From positions 89,178 through 153,177 of the forward strand of contig CAWDXD010000023.1 in assembly GCA_963806145.1 (NCBI GenBank): a stretch of 64,000 nucleotides of DNA. Direction: 5' to 3'. Made by a program: the position numbers and the translations under genes. Under the pieces are notes generated by a model, which was not told where the DNA came from, did no database searches, and saw only the letters and a program-made list of their open reading frames with translations. Source of the stretch: DASXKD01 sp963806145 (GTDB taxonomy: Bacteria; Actinomycetota; Actinomycetes; Streptosporangiales; Streptosporangiaceae). Below, one piece after another: positions 8,411 through 16,905 of this stretch (the stretch's first letter is position 1; each line of letters opens with the position of its first letter).

Positions 8411-9989
8411 TCATGCGGGTGGCCCGCTGGCCAGGTTGACGGTTGCCGTGTGCTGCTGGCCGGATGCGCCGGTGTAGCTGACGGTCACGCTCTGGCCGGG
8501 GGTGAGGTCGGTGACCATGATGTGCTGGAGCGTGGTCTGGGAGGTGGCTGGGTGGCCGTCGACCGAGGTGATCACGTCACCGGCGGTGAGCCCGGCCTGG
8601 GCGGCGGGGCTGCCGTGGACTACGCCGGCGATCTGCACGCCGGAGCCCTGTGCCGGGGCGCCGCCGTTGCCGGAGCCGAATCCGCCCGCGGGGCCGGCCG
8701 GGGTGCCTTGCCCGATCTGGACACCGAGGAACGCGGTGGGCCCCACGTGGACGCCGGTGGCGGGCTGGCTGCCGAGGACTTGGGCGGCTACGTGTGTGGC
8801 CGCGCTGATCGGGATGGCGAACCCGCCGGTTGCCTGCTGGTCGGCGAAGCCGGAGGTCTGCGGCCCGGCGGTGTCTATCCCGATCACTTGCCCGGAGGCG
8901 TTGACGAGCGGGCCACCGGAGTCACCTGCCTGGATGTTGGCGTTCGTCGCGATCATGCCGGTCAGCCGTTCGCTGGTGCCGGACAGATCGTCTGCCGCGG
9001 TGATGGACTGGCCGGTGGCGGCGACTGTCCCGCCTGCGTAGCTGGGCGTGCCGCCGGCGCCGCCGGCGTTGCCGATCCCGACGACTTCCTGGCCCGCGGA
9101 CACCTTCGACGGATGGGCGATGGTGACGGTCTGCAGGCCGGTGGCGCCGGACAGCTTCAAGACGGCGACGTCTTTGCCCTGGTCGTACCCGGCCACGCGG
9201 GCCCGGTAGGTTTTGCCGTTGCCCACGTCGGTGACGCTGATGGAGGTGGCACCGTCGATCACGTGATTGTTGGTAAGTACCACGCCGTCGGGGCTGAGTA
9301 CCATGCCGGTCCCGGCGCCTTGGGCCTGACCGTAGTCGACCGTGATGTTGACGTCGACCAGCCCGGGATCGACGCGGGAGGCGATGGCAGAGGCGTCCGC
9401 GGGCCCAGAGTTGGTGCCTTGCGAGCCAGAAGGGGAAGACCCGCCAGCGGGAGGCTGGCCGAACCCTCCGGACGGGACGCCTCCGGAGCCGCCGCCTGGC
9501 TGTGAGCCGGAGCCGCTGCCTGGGCCTGAGCCAAAGCCACTGCCCGGGCCTGAGCCGAAGCCACTGCCCGGGCGTGCGGGAGCCTGGGCCGGGGTGAAAC
9601 CTCCCGCCGCGGCGTGTACCGGAGCTGCCAATGGCATCGCCAATGAACCCCCCGGTCGTGCCGGCCACCAGCAACGCGGCCACGCCACCGGCGGTCAGCA
9701 GGCCAAGGCGTCGCCCACGGCGCCTGGCCCCGGGGTTCGTCCCGCCTGGCCCTGGCCATCCGGCCGGGCCAGGCGGGGACGCAGGTGGCGGCCCATATGC
9801 CCAGGCACCGCCAGGCTCGCCATAGCCAGGCCCGGTATAGCCCGGCCAGTACGGCGGCGGCGGAGGGGGCGGGGCCTGAGCTGGCCAGTAGCCGCCCCCG
9901 GGGCCTTGCTGCGGATGCCCCGGCATCCCGCCTGGATTCTGGTTTTCGCCCGGCCCGGGTACGGGCTGTGCGCCTCGTTCACTGGTCAT
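8411..9989 (-). CDS. HtrA/DegP-like membrane-anchored serine protease with PDZ domain, split by one base
   Basis: An envelope protease of about 525 residues after correction. ATG 9989 (or GTG 9995) starts a Pro/Gly-rich cytoplasmic segment, followed by a single membrane helix (LGLLTAGGVAALLVAGTTGG). Near 9600-9640 the frame must shift by one base; the second frame carries a Gly/Ser linker with octapeptide repeats, then a trypsin-like domain with His in LTNNHVIDG, Asp in KDVAVLKL and nucleophile Ser in IQAGDSGGPLVN, and a C-terminal PDZ domain (AFLGVQIGQG to AGLTAGDVITSVDGHPA). The membrane-linker-protease-PDZ order is the standard actinobacterial HtrA. The frame change removes the anchor from the protease, so if real it would leave a non-exported enzyme; a sequence error next to the repeats is more likely. 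Confidence 0.8.
9504..9575. repeat. Three 24-base tandem units inside the HtrA linker
   Basis: Units begin at 9504, 9528 and 9552 and differ at a few positions (GAGCCGAAGCCACTGCCCGG type). On the coding minus strand each unit encodes an eight-residue Gly/Ser/Pro/Phe block, lengthening the flexible linker between the membrane anchor and the protease. Such repeats change copy number easily and are also places where assemblies slip, which is relevant to the nearby frame change. Confidence 0.7.
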
Positions 9990-10117
9990 GGTCACATGGT
10001 GGGCCAGCGAACCTCAGCCTCCGATGAGTCACACCTGTGGGTTTGCCAGAAGGCCGCACGCCCGACATCGCGCGCCGCTGGCAGATGCCTCTAGCGGGGG
10101 GACGGGAGCAGGGCTGG

Positions 10118-10330
10118 CTAGAGCCCATGCTGGCGCAGAGTGTCCTGGGCGCGCTGGGCGGCTGGGGCGCCGATGCGCTGGTAGATGGTGAGTGCGTGTC
10201 GCAGGTGGGCGGTTCCCTCGCGCGTGTAGCCGTCGTCGAGGTAGCTGTTGCCGATTCCGTCCAGGGCGCGTGCCTCCTCCAGGGGCGCGCCGACTTGACG
10301 GGCGATAGTGAGCGCCTGGTTGCGCGTCCA
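10118..10330 (-). pseudogene. C-terminal tetratricopeptide remnant of a SARP/NB-ARC-type regulator
   Basis: Between the HtrA and LuxR genes the minus strand reads NQALTIARQVGAPLEEARAL, DGIGNSYLDDGYTREGTAHL and RHALTIYQRIGAPAAQRAQD before a stop at 10118-10120. This is an unmistakable TPR pair as found at the end of AfsR-like or NB-ARC TPR regulators. Upstream of about 10330 the frame turns into Arg-rich nonsense with no start, so only the last 65-70 residues survive. It is the only recognisable content of the 460-base gap 9990-10449; the remainder of the gap (about 9990-10117 and 10331-10449) shows nothing beyond the LuxR gene leader. Confidence 0.65.
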
Positions 10331-10449
10331 CGTCCTCCTATGGTTCCTGCCAGCCCTGAATCTCCCATAGGGCGATCCGGGTCGGCGGCATGACGCCCCG
10401 CGGGAAGGCAGGAACCCGCCCAGTCGTACCCACCTGGGATACTTGAGTC

Positions 10450-13419
10450 ATGCTGCAAGCCCCGGTCAGCAAGCTCGTGGGCAGGGCCGTCGAGTTCGGC
10501 CGCCTGACCCGCGTGCTTGACCAGGCCGCCGCCGAGGAGCCCATAGTGGCCCTGGTGAGCGGCGACGCAGGCATGGGCAAGACCAGGCTGGTCGCCGAAC
10601 TGGCCACGGTCGCCGCGGCGCGCGGGTTCATGGTGCTGTCCGGCAGGTGCGCGGAACTCGGCGACAGCGTCCCGTACCTGCCGCTTGCTGATGCACTGCA
10701 CAGCGCCGCCGGCACCACCCCGGCCCTGGCGGACGCGATCGCTGCGCGTCCGGTCCTCGGCCTGCTGCTGCCGGACCGGGGCGCCGCACAGATGGCGGGC
10801 GGCGAGGCAGCCGGCATGGCCCGGCAGCAGTTGTTCGGTGCGGTGCTCGGGATGCTCGCGGAACTCGCCGGAAAGACCCCCGTGCTGCTCGTGCTCGAGG
10901 ACATGCACTGGGCCGACCGTTCGACCAGGGACCTGCTGACGTTCCTGAGCCGGGTGCTGCACCGCGAGCGGGTGGCGGTCATCGCCACGTACCGGACCGA
11001 CGACCTGCACCGCGGCCACCCGTTGCGCGCCGTGGCGGCCGAGTTGCTCCGGCTGCCCAGCGTCACCGCGGTCGAGGTGGGGCCGCTGCGCGACGAGGCA
11101 ATGGCGGAGCACCTGGCGGCACTGGCGCAGTACCCGCTGGAAGCGGCTGCCCTGCAGGTCATCATCCGCCGGGCGGAGGGCAACACCTACTACGCCGAGG
11201 AGTTGCTTGCCGCCTCGGCGTGCGGCTCCGACCTGCCCGCCGGCCTGGCCGAACTGCTGCTCGCCAGGCTGCAGCGGCTCTCCCCGGCGGGCCAGCAGGT
11301 CGTGAACGCCGCGGCCGTGGCGGGCCGGCGGGTCGAGGACGACCTGGTCCGGCAGGCCTGCGGCCTGGAGGAGCCGGAGTACGAGCAGGCGGTCAGGGAA
11401 GCCGTCGCGAACCAGTTGCTTGTGCCCGATGGCGAGGAGGGCTACGCCTTCCGGCACGCGCTGCTGCGCGAGGCCGCCTACGCCGACCTGTTGCCTGGCG
11501 AACGGACCCGGCTGCACGCGCGGCTGGCCGAGCTGCTCTCCGACGAGGTCCGGCTTTCCTCCGTGCCAGGGACCGCCGCCGAACTGGCCCATCACAGCCT
11601 GGCCAGCCACGACATCCCAGGCGCCTTCAGCGCATCGGTGCGGGCCGGCCAGGAGGCGGACCGGCTGGCCGCGCCCGCGGAGGCACACCGGCATTTCGAC
11701 CAGGCGCTGGCCCTGTGGGAGCGGGTCACCGACCCGGAGAAGCTGGCGGGCATGCAGCGCGGCTGGCTGGCGTTCGAGTCAGCGACCAGCGCCGCGGCCG
11801 GCGGTGACATGCATCGCGCGGTGCAGCAACTGCACCGGATGCTGACCTACATGACCACGGCCGAGGATCCGGTGCTGGTCTGCAGGGCCAACGAGCGGCT
11901 CGCCTACTACCTGCTCGAAATCGACGCGCACGCGGCGGCCGTGGCCGCGGCCCGCGCGGCCATCGACGCCCTGCCGGAGGAGCCGCCGCGCTGGGAGCGC
12001 GCCCGGGCGCTGGCCACCTACGCGCAGACACTGCTCACCGCCGACGACCTGTCACCGGCGCAGACCTGGGCGCTGGCGGCGCGGGACGCGGCCCGGGCTG
12101 CCGGGGCGCAGTCGCCGGAGGCCGACGCCCTGGTGACGCTCGGCCAGCTGGAGGAGCGCTCCGGGCGCATCCCGGAGGCTATCGAGCTGTTCACCCAGGC
12201 GCACCGCCAGGCACAGGAGGCGGGGGTCCTCGGCGTCCACCTGCGCGCCGCGTTCCAGCTCGCCCGGATCAACCTGGAGCGCGGGGACCTGGCCCAGGCC
12301 AGCGCGACGGCGCACGAGGGCCTGCGGCGCGCGGAGGAGGCCGGCCTGCTGTTCGCCCCGTACGGTCTTGACCTGCAGTACCTGCACTACCTGGCGCACT
12401 TCAACGACGGTGACTGGGACCATGCCCAGCAGGTCGCGGACGGGTTCCCGGTCCGGGTCACCACCGAGCGCGAGGCCGTCCTTTCGGCCATGGCGCTGTT
12501 CATCGACGTGGCCAGGGGCAGCGACGCCACGGTCGCTGACCGGCGTACCTGGCTGGAGCCGTTCTGGCCCGCGGAGAACTTCAGCGCGTTCATCGGCCGC
12601 GGGCTGCTGGCCGAGCACGCGCTGTGGCACGGCGACACCGCCACCGCCCTGGCCCAGGTGGCGGCGTGCATCAAGTCAGAACTTGACTACCTCGGCGGGT
12701 ACGGGCCGCCGCTGATCCGGGTGGCCGCGGTGGGACTGGCCGCCCAGGCCGACCGGGCCGCCCAGGCCAGGGCCGCGGGTGACGAGGCGGCCGCGGCTGC
12801 GGCCGTCGAGGCGGCCGGGGTGCTGATCGACACGGCCCGTCAGGGGGCGGCGCACACGCGCAGGCCGAAGTCGGTGCTGGGAGTGGACGGCCGGGCGTGG
12901 CTGGCCCGCGCCGAGGCCGAACTGCTGCGCGCTCAGGGAGATAGCGACCCGGCGGCCTGGGCTGCCGTGGTGACCACGTTCGGCCCGGCGTTCGCCTACG
13001 AGACGGCCAGGTCGCGGTGGCGGCTCGCCGAGGCGCTGCTGGAGACCGGCCGCCGTGACGAGGCGCAGCGCGAGTGGCGGCTGGCCATCGAGACGGCGGA
13101 GCGCCTGGGCGCCCTCCCGCTGCTCGCCGCGCTGACCGCTCTCGGCCGCCGTGGGCGGCTGTCCCGCGACCAGGAGCGGCCGGGCAGCCAGGTGAACGTG
13201 CTGCGCGGCCTCACCGCACGGGAGCACGAGGTGCTCCTCCTGCTGGCCGCGGGCCGCACCAACCGGGAGATCGCGACCGAGTTGTTCATCGCTACGAAGA
13301 CCGCCAGCGTGCATGTGTCGAACATCCTCGCCAAGCTGGGTGCGGCCAGCCGTACCGAAGCCGCGGCGATCGCACACGCCGAGGGCATCGGGCTGCCGGC
13401 TGGCCGCACCGAATCCTAG
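10450..13419 (+). CDS. Large ATP-binding LuxR-family (LAL) transcriptional regulator
   Basis: A 989-residue STAND-type regulator. The N-terminal AAA/NTPase domain has Walker A in VSGDAGMGKTRLVAEL (about residue 37), Walker B in VLLVLEDMHWADRSTRDLL (about 150), then a long alpha-helical TPR-like middle region, and a C-terminal LuxR helix-turn-helix: LTAREHEVLLLLAAGRTNRE and ATKTASVHVSNILAKLGA. Such proteins sense a small ligand or partner through the repeats, exchange nucleotide and then bind DNA. ATG 10450 is at the expected distance from the P-loop. No obvious target operon adjoins it; the gene stands between a TPR remnant on the other strand and a small minus-strand gene. In other actinomycetes LAL proteins often control metabolite clusters, but none is seen here. 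Confidence 0.85.
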   Translation: MLQAPVSKLVGRAVEFGRLTRVLDQAAAEEPIVALVSGDAGMGKTRLVAELATVAAARGFMVLSGRCAELGDSVPYLPLADALHSAAGTTPALADAIAARPVLGLLLPDRGAAQMAGGEAAGMARQQLFGAVLGMLAELAGKTPVLLVLEDMHWADRSTRDLLTFLSRVLHRERVAVIATYRTDDLHRGHPLRAVAAELLRLPSVTAVEVGPLRDEAMAEHLAALAQYPLEAAALQVIIRRAEGNTYYAEELLAASACGSDLPAGLAELLLARLQRLSPAGQQVVNAAAVAGRRVEDDLVRQACGLEEPEYEQAVREAVANQLLVPDGEEGYAFRHALLREAAYADLLPGERTRLHARLAELLSDEVRLSSVPGTAAELAHHSLASHDIPGAFSASVRAGQEADRLAAPAEAHRHFDQALALWERVTDPEKLAGMQRGWLAFESATSAAAGGDMHRAVQQLHRMLTYMTTAEDPVLVCRANERLAYYLLEIDAHAAAVAAARAAIDALPEEPPRWERARALATYAQTLLTADDLSPAQTWALAARDAARAAGAQSPEADALVTLGQLEERSGRIPEAIELFTQAHRQAQEAGVLGVHLRAAFQLARINLERGDLAQASATAHEGLRRAEEAGLLFAPYGLDLQYLHYLAHFNDGDWDHAQQVADGFPVRVTTEREAVLSAMALFIDVARGSDATVADRRTWLEPFWPAENFSAFIGRGLLAEHALWHGDTATALAQVAACIKSELDYLGGYGPPLIRVAAVGLAAQADRAAQARAAGDEAAAAAAVEAAGVLIDTARQGAAHTRRPKSVLGVDGRAWLARAEAELLRAQGDSDPAAWAAVVTTFGPAFAYETARSRWRLAEALLETGRRDEAQREWRLAIETAERLGALPLLAALTALGRRGRLSRDQERPGSQVNVLRGLTAREHEVLLLLAAGRTNREIATELFIATKTASVHVSNILAKLGAASRTEAAAIAHAEGIGLPAGRTES

Positions 13420-13425
13420 ATGTGA

Positions 13426-13677
13426 CTAGCGGACCGCCTGCCCCGCCGAACGCCCGGCGGCGGTCGGCTCGCGCGCCGCCGTACTGGCCGTCTGGCACAG
13501 GAAGTCCTCATAGCTGTCTGGCGCCTGGATGCCGTGCACAGTGTGCCCCGTGACCCGCGCGCGGCGGGCGGCCCGCCGGATACGCCGGGCTTCCCTCTGC
13601 TGCCGGGCAACGGTCGCGGTACCCTGCATGTCCTTGGCACGCTCCGCGGCCAGGGCCAGCGAGATGTAGGAATTCAT
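13426..13677 (-). CDS. Small basic hypothetical protein
   Basis: An 83-residue protein beginning MNSYISLALAAERAKDMQ, then an Arg-rich helix (RQQREARRIRRAARRAR) and a polar tail. A strong GAGGAGG ribosome site lies six bases before ATG 13677, which is the main support for a real gene. The Arg-rich helix could bind nucleic acid or membrane phospholipid. No family recognised. It ends seven bases from the convergent LuxR gene. Confidence 0.55.
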   Translation of the reverse strand: MNSYISLALAAERAKDMQGTATVARQQREARRIRRAARRARVTGHTVHGIQAPDSYEDFLCQTASTAAREPTAAGRSAGQAVR

Positions 13678-13785
13678 TTCGGGCCTCCTCGATGCGGTCC
13701 CGCTTCCCGGTCCCGCATAATCGAGAATCGCCGTAAGGCGCCGGCCCTGGCATCGGACGTACGCCCTAATTCACGGCCCCGACCT

Positions 13786-13815
13786 CGCCTAAGGAGGGCT
13801 AGGGTGCCTTAGGCG
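13786..13815. promoter_or_regulatory. Perfect 9-12-9 inverted repeat ahead of the small ORF/MFS pair
   Basis: CGCCTAAGG at 13786-13794 is exactly complementary to CCTTAGGCG at 13807-13815, with a 12-base spacer containing GGGCTAGGG. It lies in the 220-base divergent gap between the gene starting at 13677 (minus) and the one at 13904 (plus), so it is a candidate operator. The TAAGG...CCTTA half-sites recall DtxR/IdeR iron boxes but the spacing is wrong, so that identity is not claimed. Confidence 0.4.
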
Positions 13816-13903
13816 TGACCGGCGGCCGGCCACACGATGCCCCGGACGTCTTCATCAAGCAGGAGCCCCCGGTACGACGAGAGCATCCGGTGAGGAGATG
13901 GGC

Positions 13904-14089
13904 GTGCTTATTCGGCTGCCCCGCATGATGACGGCGATCCCCGCCGCGATGGCGCTGATTTCGCTGGTGCCCGCGGTGCAGCCGGTGCTGCGCGCCACCG
14001 CCCGCGGCGCGGCGGGCGGCAGCGTCATCGAGACGATCACCCGCGGCTACGCCATGGCGGGCTCGTCGTCCGCCACCATGAGGAGGTGA
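13904..14089 (+). CDS. Small hydrophobic peptide coupled to the MFS gene
   Basis: A 61-residue peptide with a hydrophobic segment (MMTAIPAAMALISLVPAVQP) then a short polar tail. GTG 13904 was chosen because GAGGAG ends exactly six bases before it; the in-frame ATG at 13898 abuts that site with no spacing. Its stop overlaps the start of the exporter gene as GTGA, so it could act as a translated leader or small membrane partner. No family recognised. Confidence 0.4.
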   Translation: MLIRLPRMMTAIPAAMALISLVPAVQPVLRATARGAAGGSVIETITRGYAMAGSSSATMRR

Positions 14090-15294
14090 GCTGGCCGTCC
14101 CGGGTGTTCCTGTCCGGGCAGGCGGTGTCGCTGCTCGGTGATGGCCTGGCCGTCCTGGCCATTCCGCTGCTGGTACTCGGCCTCACCCGCAGCCCGCTGA
14201 TCTCGGCGCTGTCCGCCGCCTCGGTGACCCTGGGCTACCTGGCCGTGGGACTGCCCGCCGGGGTCCTGGTCGACCGGCTCGACGCGTGGCGGGTGCTGGT
14301 CGTCACAGACTCCGTGCGCGCCGTCGCCTTCGCCGGGCTCTACCTGCTCTGGGTGACCGGCGCGGCGCGGCTCTGGGTGATCATGGCGATCGCCCTGGCC
14401 GCCGGGGCGGCGTCGGTGTTCTTCGAGACGGCCCTGGTCATCGTGGTGAAGGACCTGTTCCCCGGCCCCGGGCTGATCCGGGCGAACTCAGCCCTGGAGC
14501 TGGCCAGCCAGGCGGCGCTGGTGGCCGGCCCGGCCGTCGTGGGCGTGCTCGCCGCCGCCGGCGAACTCGGCGCGGCGCTGCTCGCGGACGCGGTGACGTT
14601 CGGCGTGTCGCTGGTCACGCTGCTGGCCGTGCGGGGGAATGTGCCGCACACCTCCCGCCGGGCCGGCGGCGGCTGGCGCGCCATGACCGCCGAGTTCCGC
14701 GCGGGCGTCGGTTACCTGCTCTCGGTCCGGGTGCTGGTCATCATGACCGTGATGCAGATCATCGTGAACCTCTGCCTGGCCACCGAGAAGCTCATGTTCT
14801 TCTACGCCAGGGACACCCTCGGTCTGAGCGCGGCCGGGGTCGGCGCCGTGGTCGCCGCGGGCGGCGCCGGGGGCGTCGCCGGCGCGCTGTCCGCCAGCTG
14901 GCTGGCAGCCAGGATCGGGCAGATGCGCCTGGTCGTGCTGACGGTCGCCGCCAGCGGGCTGGCGATCGGGTCGGTGGGCGTCACACACTCGCTGGTGACG
15001 CTCGCCGCCGCCAACCTGGCGTACCTGTGGGCGATCACCGTGGCCAGCCTGGCCAACCGGACCTACCGGCAGCTCATCGTCCCGCGTGAGCTGCTCGGCC
15101 GGGTGACCAGTACCGTGCGCCTGCTGTTCCTCACCGCCGACCCGGTGGGCGTGGTCATCGCGGGCTCGCTGGCGGCGGCCCTCGGCGACCCGCGCCCGGT
15201 GTTCCTGGGCGCGGGAATCCTCGTCACGGTTACCGCGGCGGCGGGCTGGCGTGCTGGGCTGCGGCGAGCGGGGCCAGCGGGCCCGCCCCGCTGA
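14086..15294 (+). CDS. MFS exporter of the MFS_3 / enterobactin-exporter-like group
   Basis: A 402-residue inner-membrane transporter with about 12 predicted helices. Early FLSGQAVSLLGDGLAVLAIP, the loop-2/3 segment LPAGVLVDRLDAWRVLV with the acidic-basic MFS signature, and central DLFPGPGLIRANSALELASQ are typical of the drug or siderophore export branch with EntS and macrolide exporters. GTG 14086 overlaps the stop of the upstream small ORF and lies inside its AGGAGG sequence, so initiation is probably by coupling. The last 65 bases overlap a convergent small membrane-protein gene. Substrate unknown; a palindrome at 13786-13815 is the best candidate control site. Confidence 0.8.
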   Translation: MSWPSRVFLSGQAVSLLGDGLAVLAIPLLVLGLTRSPLISALSAASVTLGYLAVGLPAGVLVDRLDAWRVLVVTDSVRAVAFAGLYLLWVTGAARLWVIMAIALAAGAASVFFETALVIVVKDLFPGPGLIRANSALELASQAALVAGPAVVGVLAAAGELGAALLADAVTFGVSLVTLLAVRGNVPHTSRRAGGGWRAMTAEFRAGVGYLLSVRVLVIMTVMQIIVNLCLATEKLMFFYARDTLGLSAAGVGAVVAAGGAGGVAGALSASWLAARIGQMRLVVLTVAASGLAIGSVGVTHSLVTLAAANLAYLWAITVASLANRTYRQLIVPRELLGRVTSTVRLLFLTADPVGVVIAGSLAAALGDPRPVFLGAGILVTVTAAAGWRAGLRRAGPAGPPR

Positions 15295-15430
15295 CCTTGG
15301 TGCCCTTGGTAAAGCCGCCGAACAGCAGCGATGCCGCGATGAGGATGACGATCAGGGCGATGAGCCAGATCAGGCAGCCCACCAGCCTGGGCCTGCGCCG
15401 CCCCTCACGGCGGCCGTACCACCTCGACAT
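15230..15430 (-). CDS. Small membrane protein, basic N-terminus and one helix
   Basis: A 66-residue protein: MSRWYGRREGRRRPRLVG, then a hydrophobic helix CLIWLIALIVILIAASLLFG, then FTKGTKVSG and an Ala/Pro tail. ATG 15430 follows GGGAGG by four bases. I recall similar Arg-rich-helix-FGGFQKGTKV proteins of unknown function across actinomycetes. It overlaps the 3' end of the MFS gene tail to tail by 65 bases, an unusually long convergent overlap that would make the two transcripts antisense at their ends. Confidence 0.65.
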   Translation of the reverse strand: MSRWYGRREGRRRPRLVGCLIWLIALIVILIAASLLFGGFTKGTKVSGAGPLAPLAAAQHASPPPR

Positions 15431-15561
15431 GTCGCCTCCCGCCGGGACCGTGCCAGTCACCGGAACACGATCTCCGGGTACCCCGGAGCGCGGGAATCAT
15501 TCACCGCTGCCCGGGTAGTGAGCGGGCGCGCCCCAGGGCCCGGTGACAAAGGAGGGCGGCG

Positions 15562-16239
15562 ATGTTGCGCATACGGAAAACCGGCGGCGGGTTAATAGGC
15601 CGGCTCGCCATGGCAGTGGCTGCGCTGGTTGCCGTGGCCGTACTGGCCATCGCACTGTCCGCGGTGCACCTGCTGCCGCGACTGCGGAACCCGTTCGCCG
15701 AGCAGACCACGGTGACCAGCCAGCCGGTGCTGCTCAAGTCGATCACCGCGCTGAGCCGTTACGAGGCGGCCAGCGGGTCCTTCCAGATCGTGGTGGACCT
15801 GTCACAGCACTCGCTGCTGCCGTCCTTCCTGCAAGGCAGCGACACCCTGTTCATCGGGCAGGGCACGGATATCGCGTTCGTCGACTTCTCCCAGCTCAAG
15901 GGCAAGGCGATCCAGGTGTCGGCGAACCGTTCCGCGGTCACGGTCACGCTGCCGCCCGCCCAGCTCGAACCGGCCGTCCTCAACGTGAAGCAGTCTTACG
16001 TGTACGCGCAGCAGCAGGGCCTGCTGAACCGGATCGGTAACTTCTTCGGCGGCAACCCGAACAGCCAGCAGCAGATCTACATCGCCGCGCAGCAGCGGAT
16101 CCAGACGGCGGCCCGGCGCAGCCCGCTGCTGGCCGAGGCCGAGCGCAACACCCGGGGCATGCTCGACGGGATGCTCGGCTCCCTGGGATTCCGCCGGATC
16201 ACGGTGAACTTCGCGTCGCCGGCCCCGGCCGGCCGCTGA
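15562..16239 (+). CDS. DUF4230 family membrane-anchored protein
   Basis: A 225-residue protein with one N-terminal membrane helix (LAMAVAALVAVAVLAIALSAV) and an extracytoplasmic domain reading ITALSRYEAASGSFQIVVDL, GTDIAFVDFSQLKGKAIQV and TVTLPPAQLEPAVLN, the pattern of DUF4230. The last third (AERNTRGMLDGMLGSLGF) resembles the helix that ends many members and may orient the domain on the membrane. ATG 15562 has AGGAGG seven bases upstream. Function unknown in general. It is followed by a decayed HNH gene. Confidence 0.75.
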   Translation: MLRIRKTGGGLIGRLAMAVAALVAVAVLAIALSAVHLLPRLRNPFAEQTTVTSQPVLLKSITALSRYEAASGSFQIVVDLSQHSLLPSFLQGSDTLFIGQGTDIAFVDFSQLKGKAIQVSANRSAVTVTLPPAQLEPAVLNVKQSYVYAQQQGLLNRIGNFFGGNPNSQQQIYIAAQQRIQTAARRSPLLAEAERNTRGMLDGMLGSLGFRRITVNFASPAPAGR

Positions 16240-16344
16240 GGTCAAGCACAGCCGGTGGAAGCTCCAGCCGAGCCGCTGCGGGTGCTCACCGCAGCCGGTC
16301 ACGGTCCCGGACGCTGCCCGATTGCCGGTAGGAGGCACCATCGG

Positions 16345-16905
16345 GGCCCAGCACACCGTCGCCCGTTCCCGGGTGCTGGCGGCGTTCGCCGCCCAGGGCG
16401 GGTATGAGGATGACGGGCGTGGCAGCGCCCGGACCTGGCTGAGGTGGCGGCCCCGGGTGACCAGGGGTGCCGCCACCGGAGCGATCGGGTGGATGCGGCG
16501 GCTGAGTGCGCACCCGGTGATCGGGGAGGCCCTGGCTGCCGTGGGGTTGTCGGAGTCCTGGGCCAGGCAGATCTGCGAGTGGACCGACCGGTTGCCGCAG
16601 GCCCAGCGTGGCGACGCCGACGAGATCCTGGCCGGCGCCGCACGCGGCGGCGCGGAACTTTCGGGGCTGGCGGGGCTGGCGCAGGAAATGTACGAACGCA
16701 GCTCCACCACCTGGTGCCCCGGGCCCGTGGCGGGCCGACCGCGCTAAGCAACCTTAAGTACGCGGCATTGGGCTGGGCGCTGACCCTGCACGCGGACGGC
16801 AGCACCACCGCGACCAGCCCGGACCAGGCCCGCATCCTCCGCGATCATGGCCTGCCAGGCGATGCCGTCCGGGCACGGCCGTCTGCGCACGGCGGCCGCC
16901 TAGCA
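16345..16905 (+). pseudogene. Remnant of a 13E12/DUF222 HNH endonuclease gene
   Basis: A plus-strand reading frame carries the start of a DUF222 domain: HTVARSRVLAAFAAQGGYED, GSARTWLRWRPRVTRGAA, LSESWARQICEWTDRLPQAQ and RGDADEILAGAARGG, then stops at about 16745. A different frame shortly after reads GWALTLHADGSTTATSPDQA and ILRDHGLPG, which matches the extreme C-terminus of the same family. The central part and the HNH nuclease itself are missing, so this is an internal deletion derivative. These genes are abundant, repeated and probably mobile in actinobacteria. It fills the 660-base gap 16240-16899. Confidence 0.7.

Noticed and set aside
9979..11694. Long minus-strand frame covering the LuxR gene start
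   Set aside because: No family motifs and extreme Arg/Pro/Gln content; it is the antisense of a well supported regulator. Only the short TPR stretch in another frame is real homology.
13786..13815. DtxR/IdeR iron box
   Set aside because: The half-sites are similar but the 19-base consensus spacing and core are not met, so it is only listed as a palindrome.
10450..15294. Secondary metabolite cluster around the LAL regulator and exporter
   Set aside because: No polyketide, peptide synthetase, terpene or RiPP biosynthetic gene is nearby.
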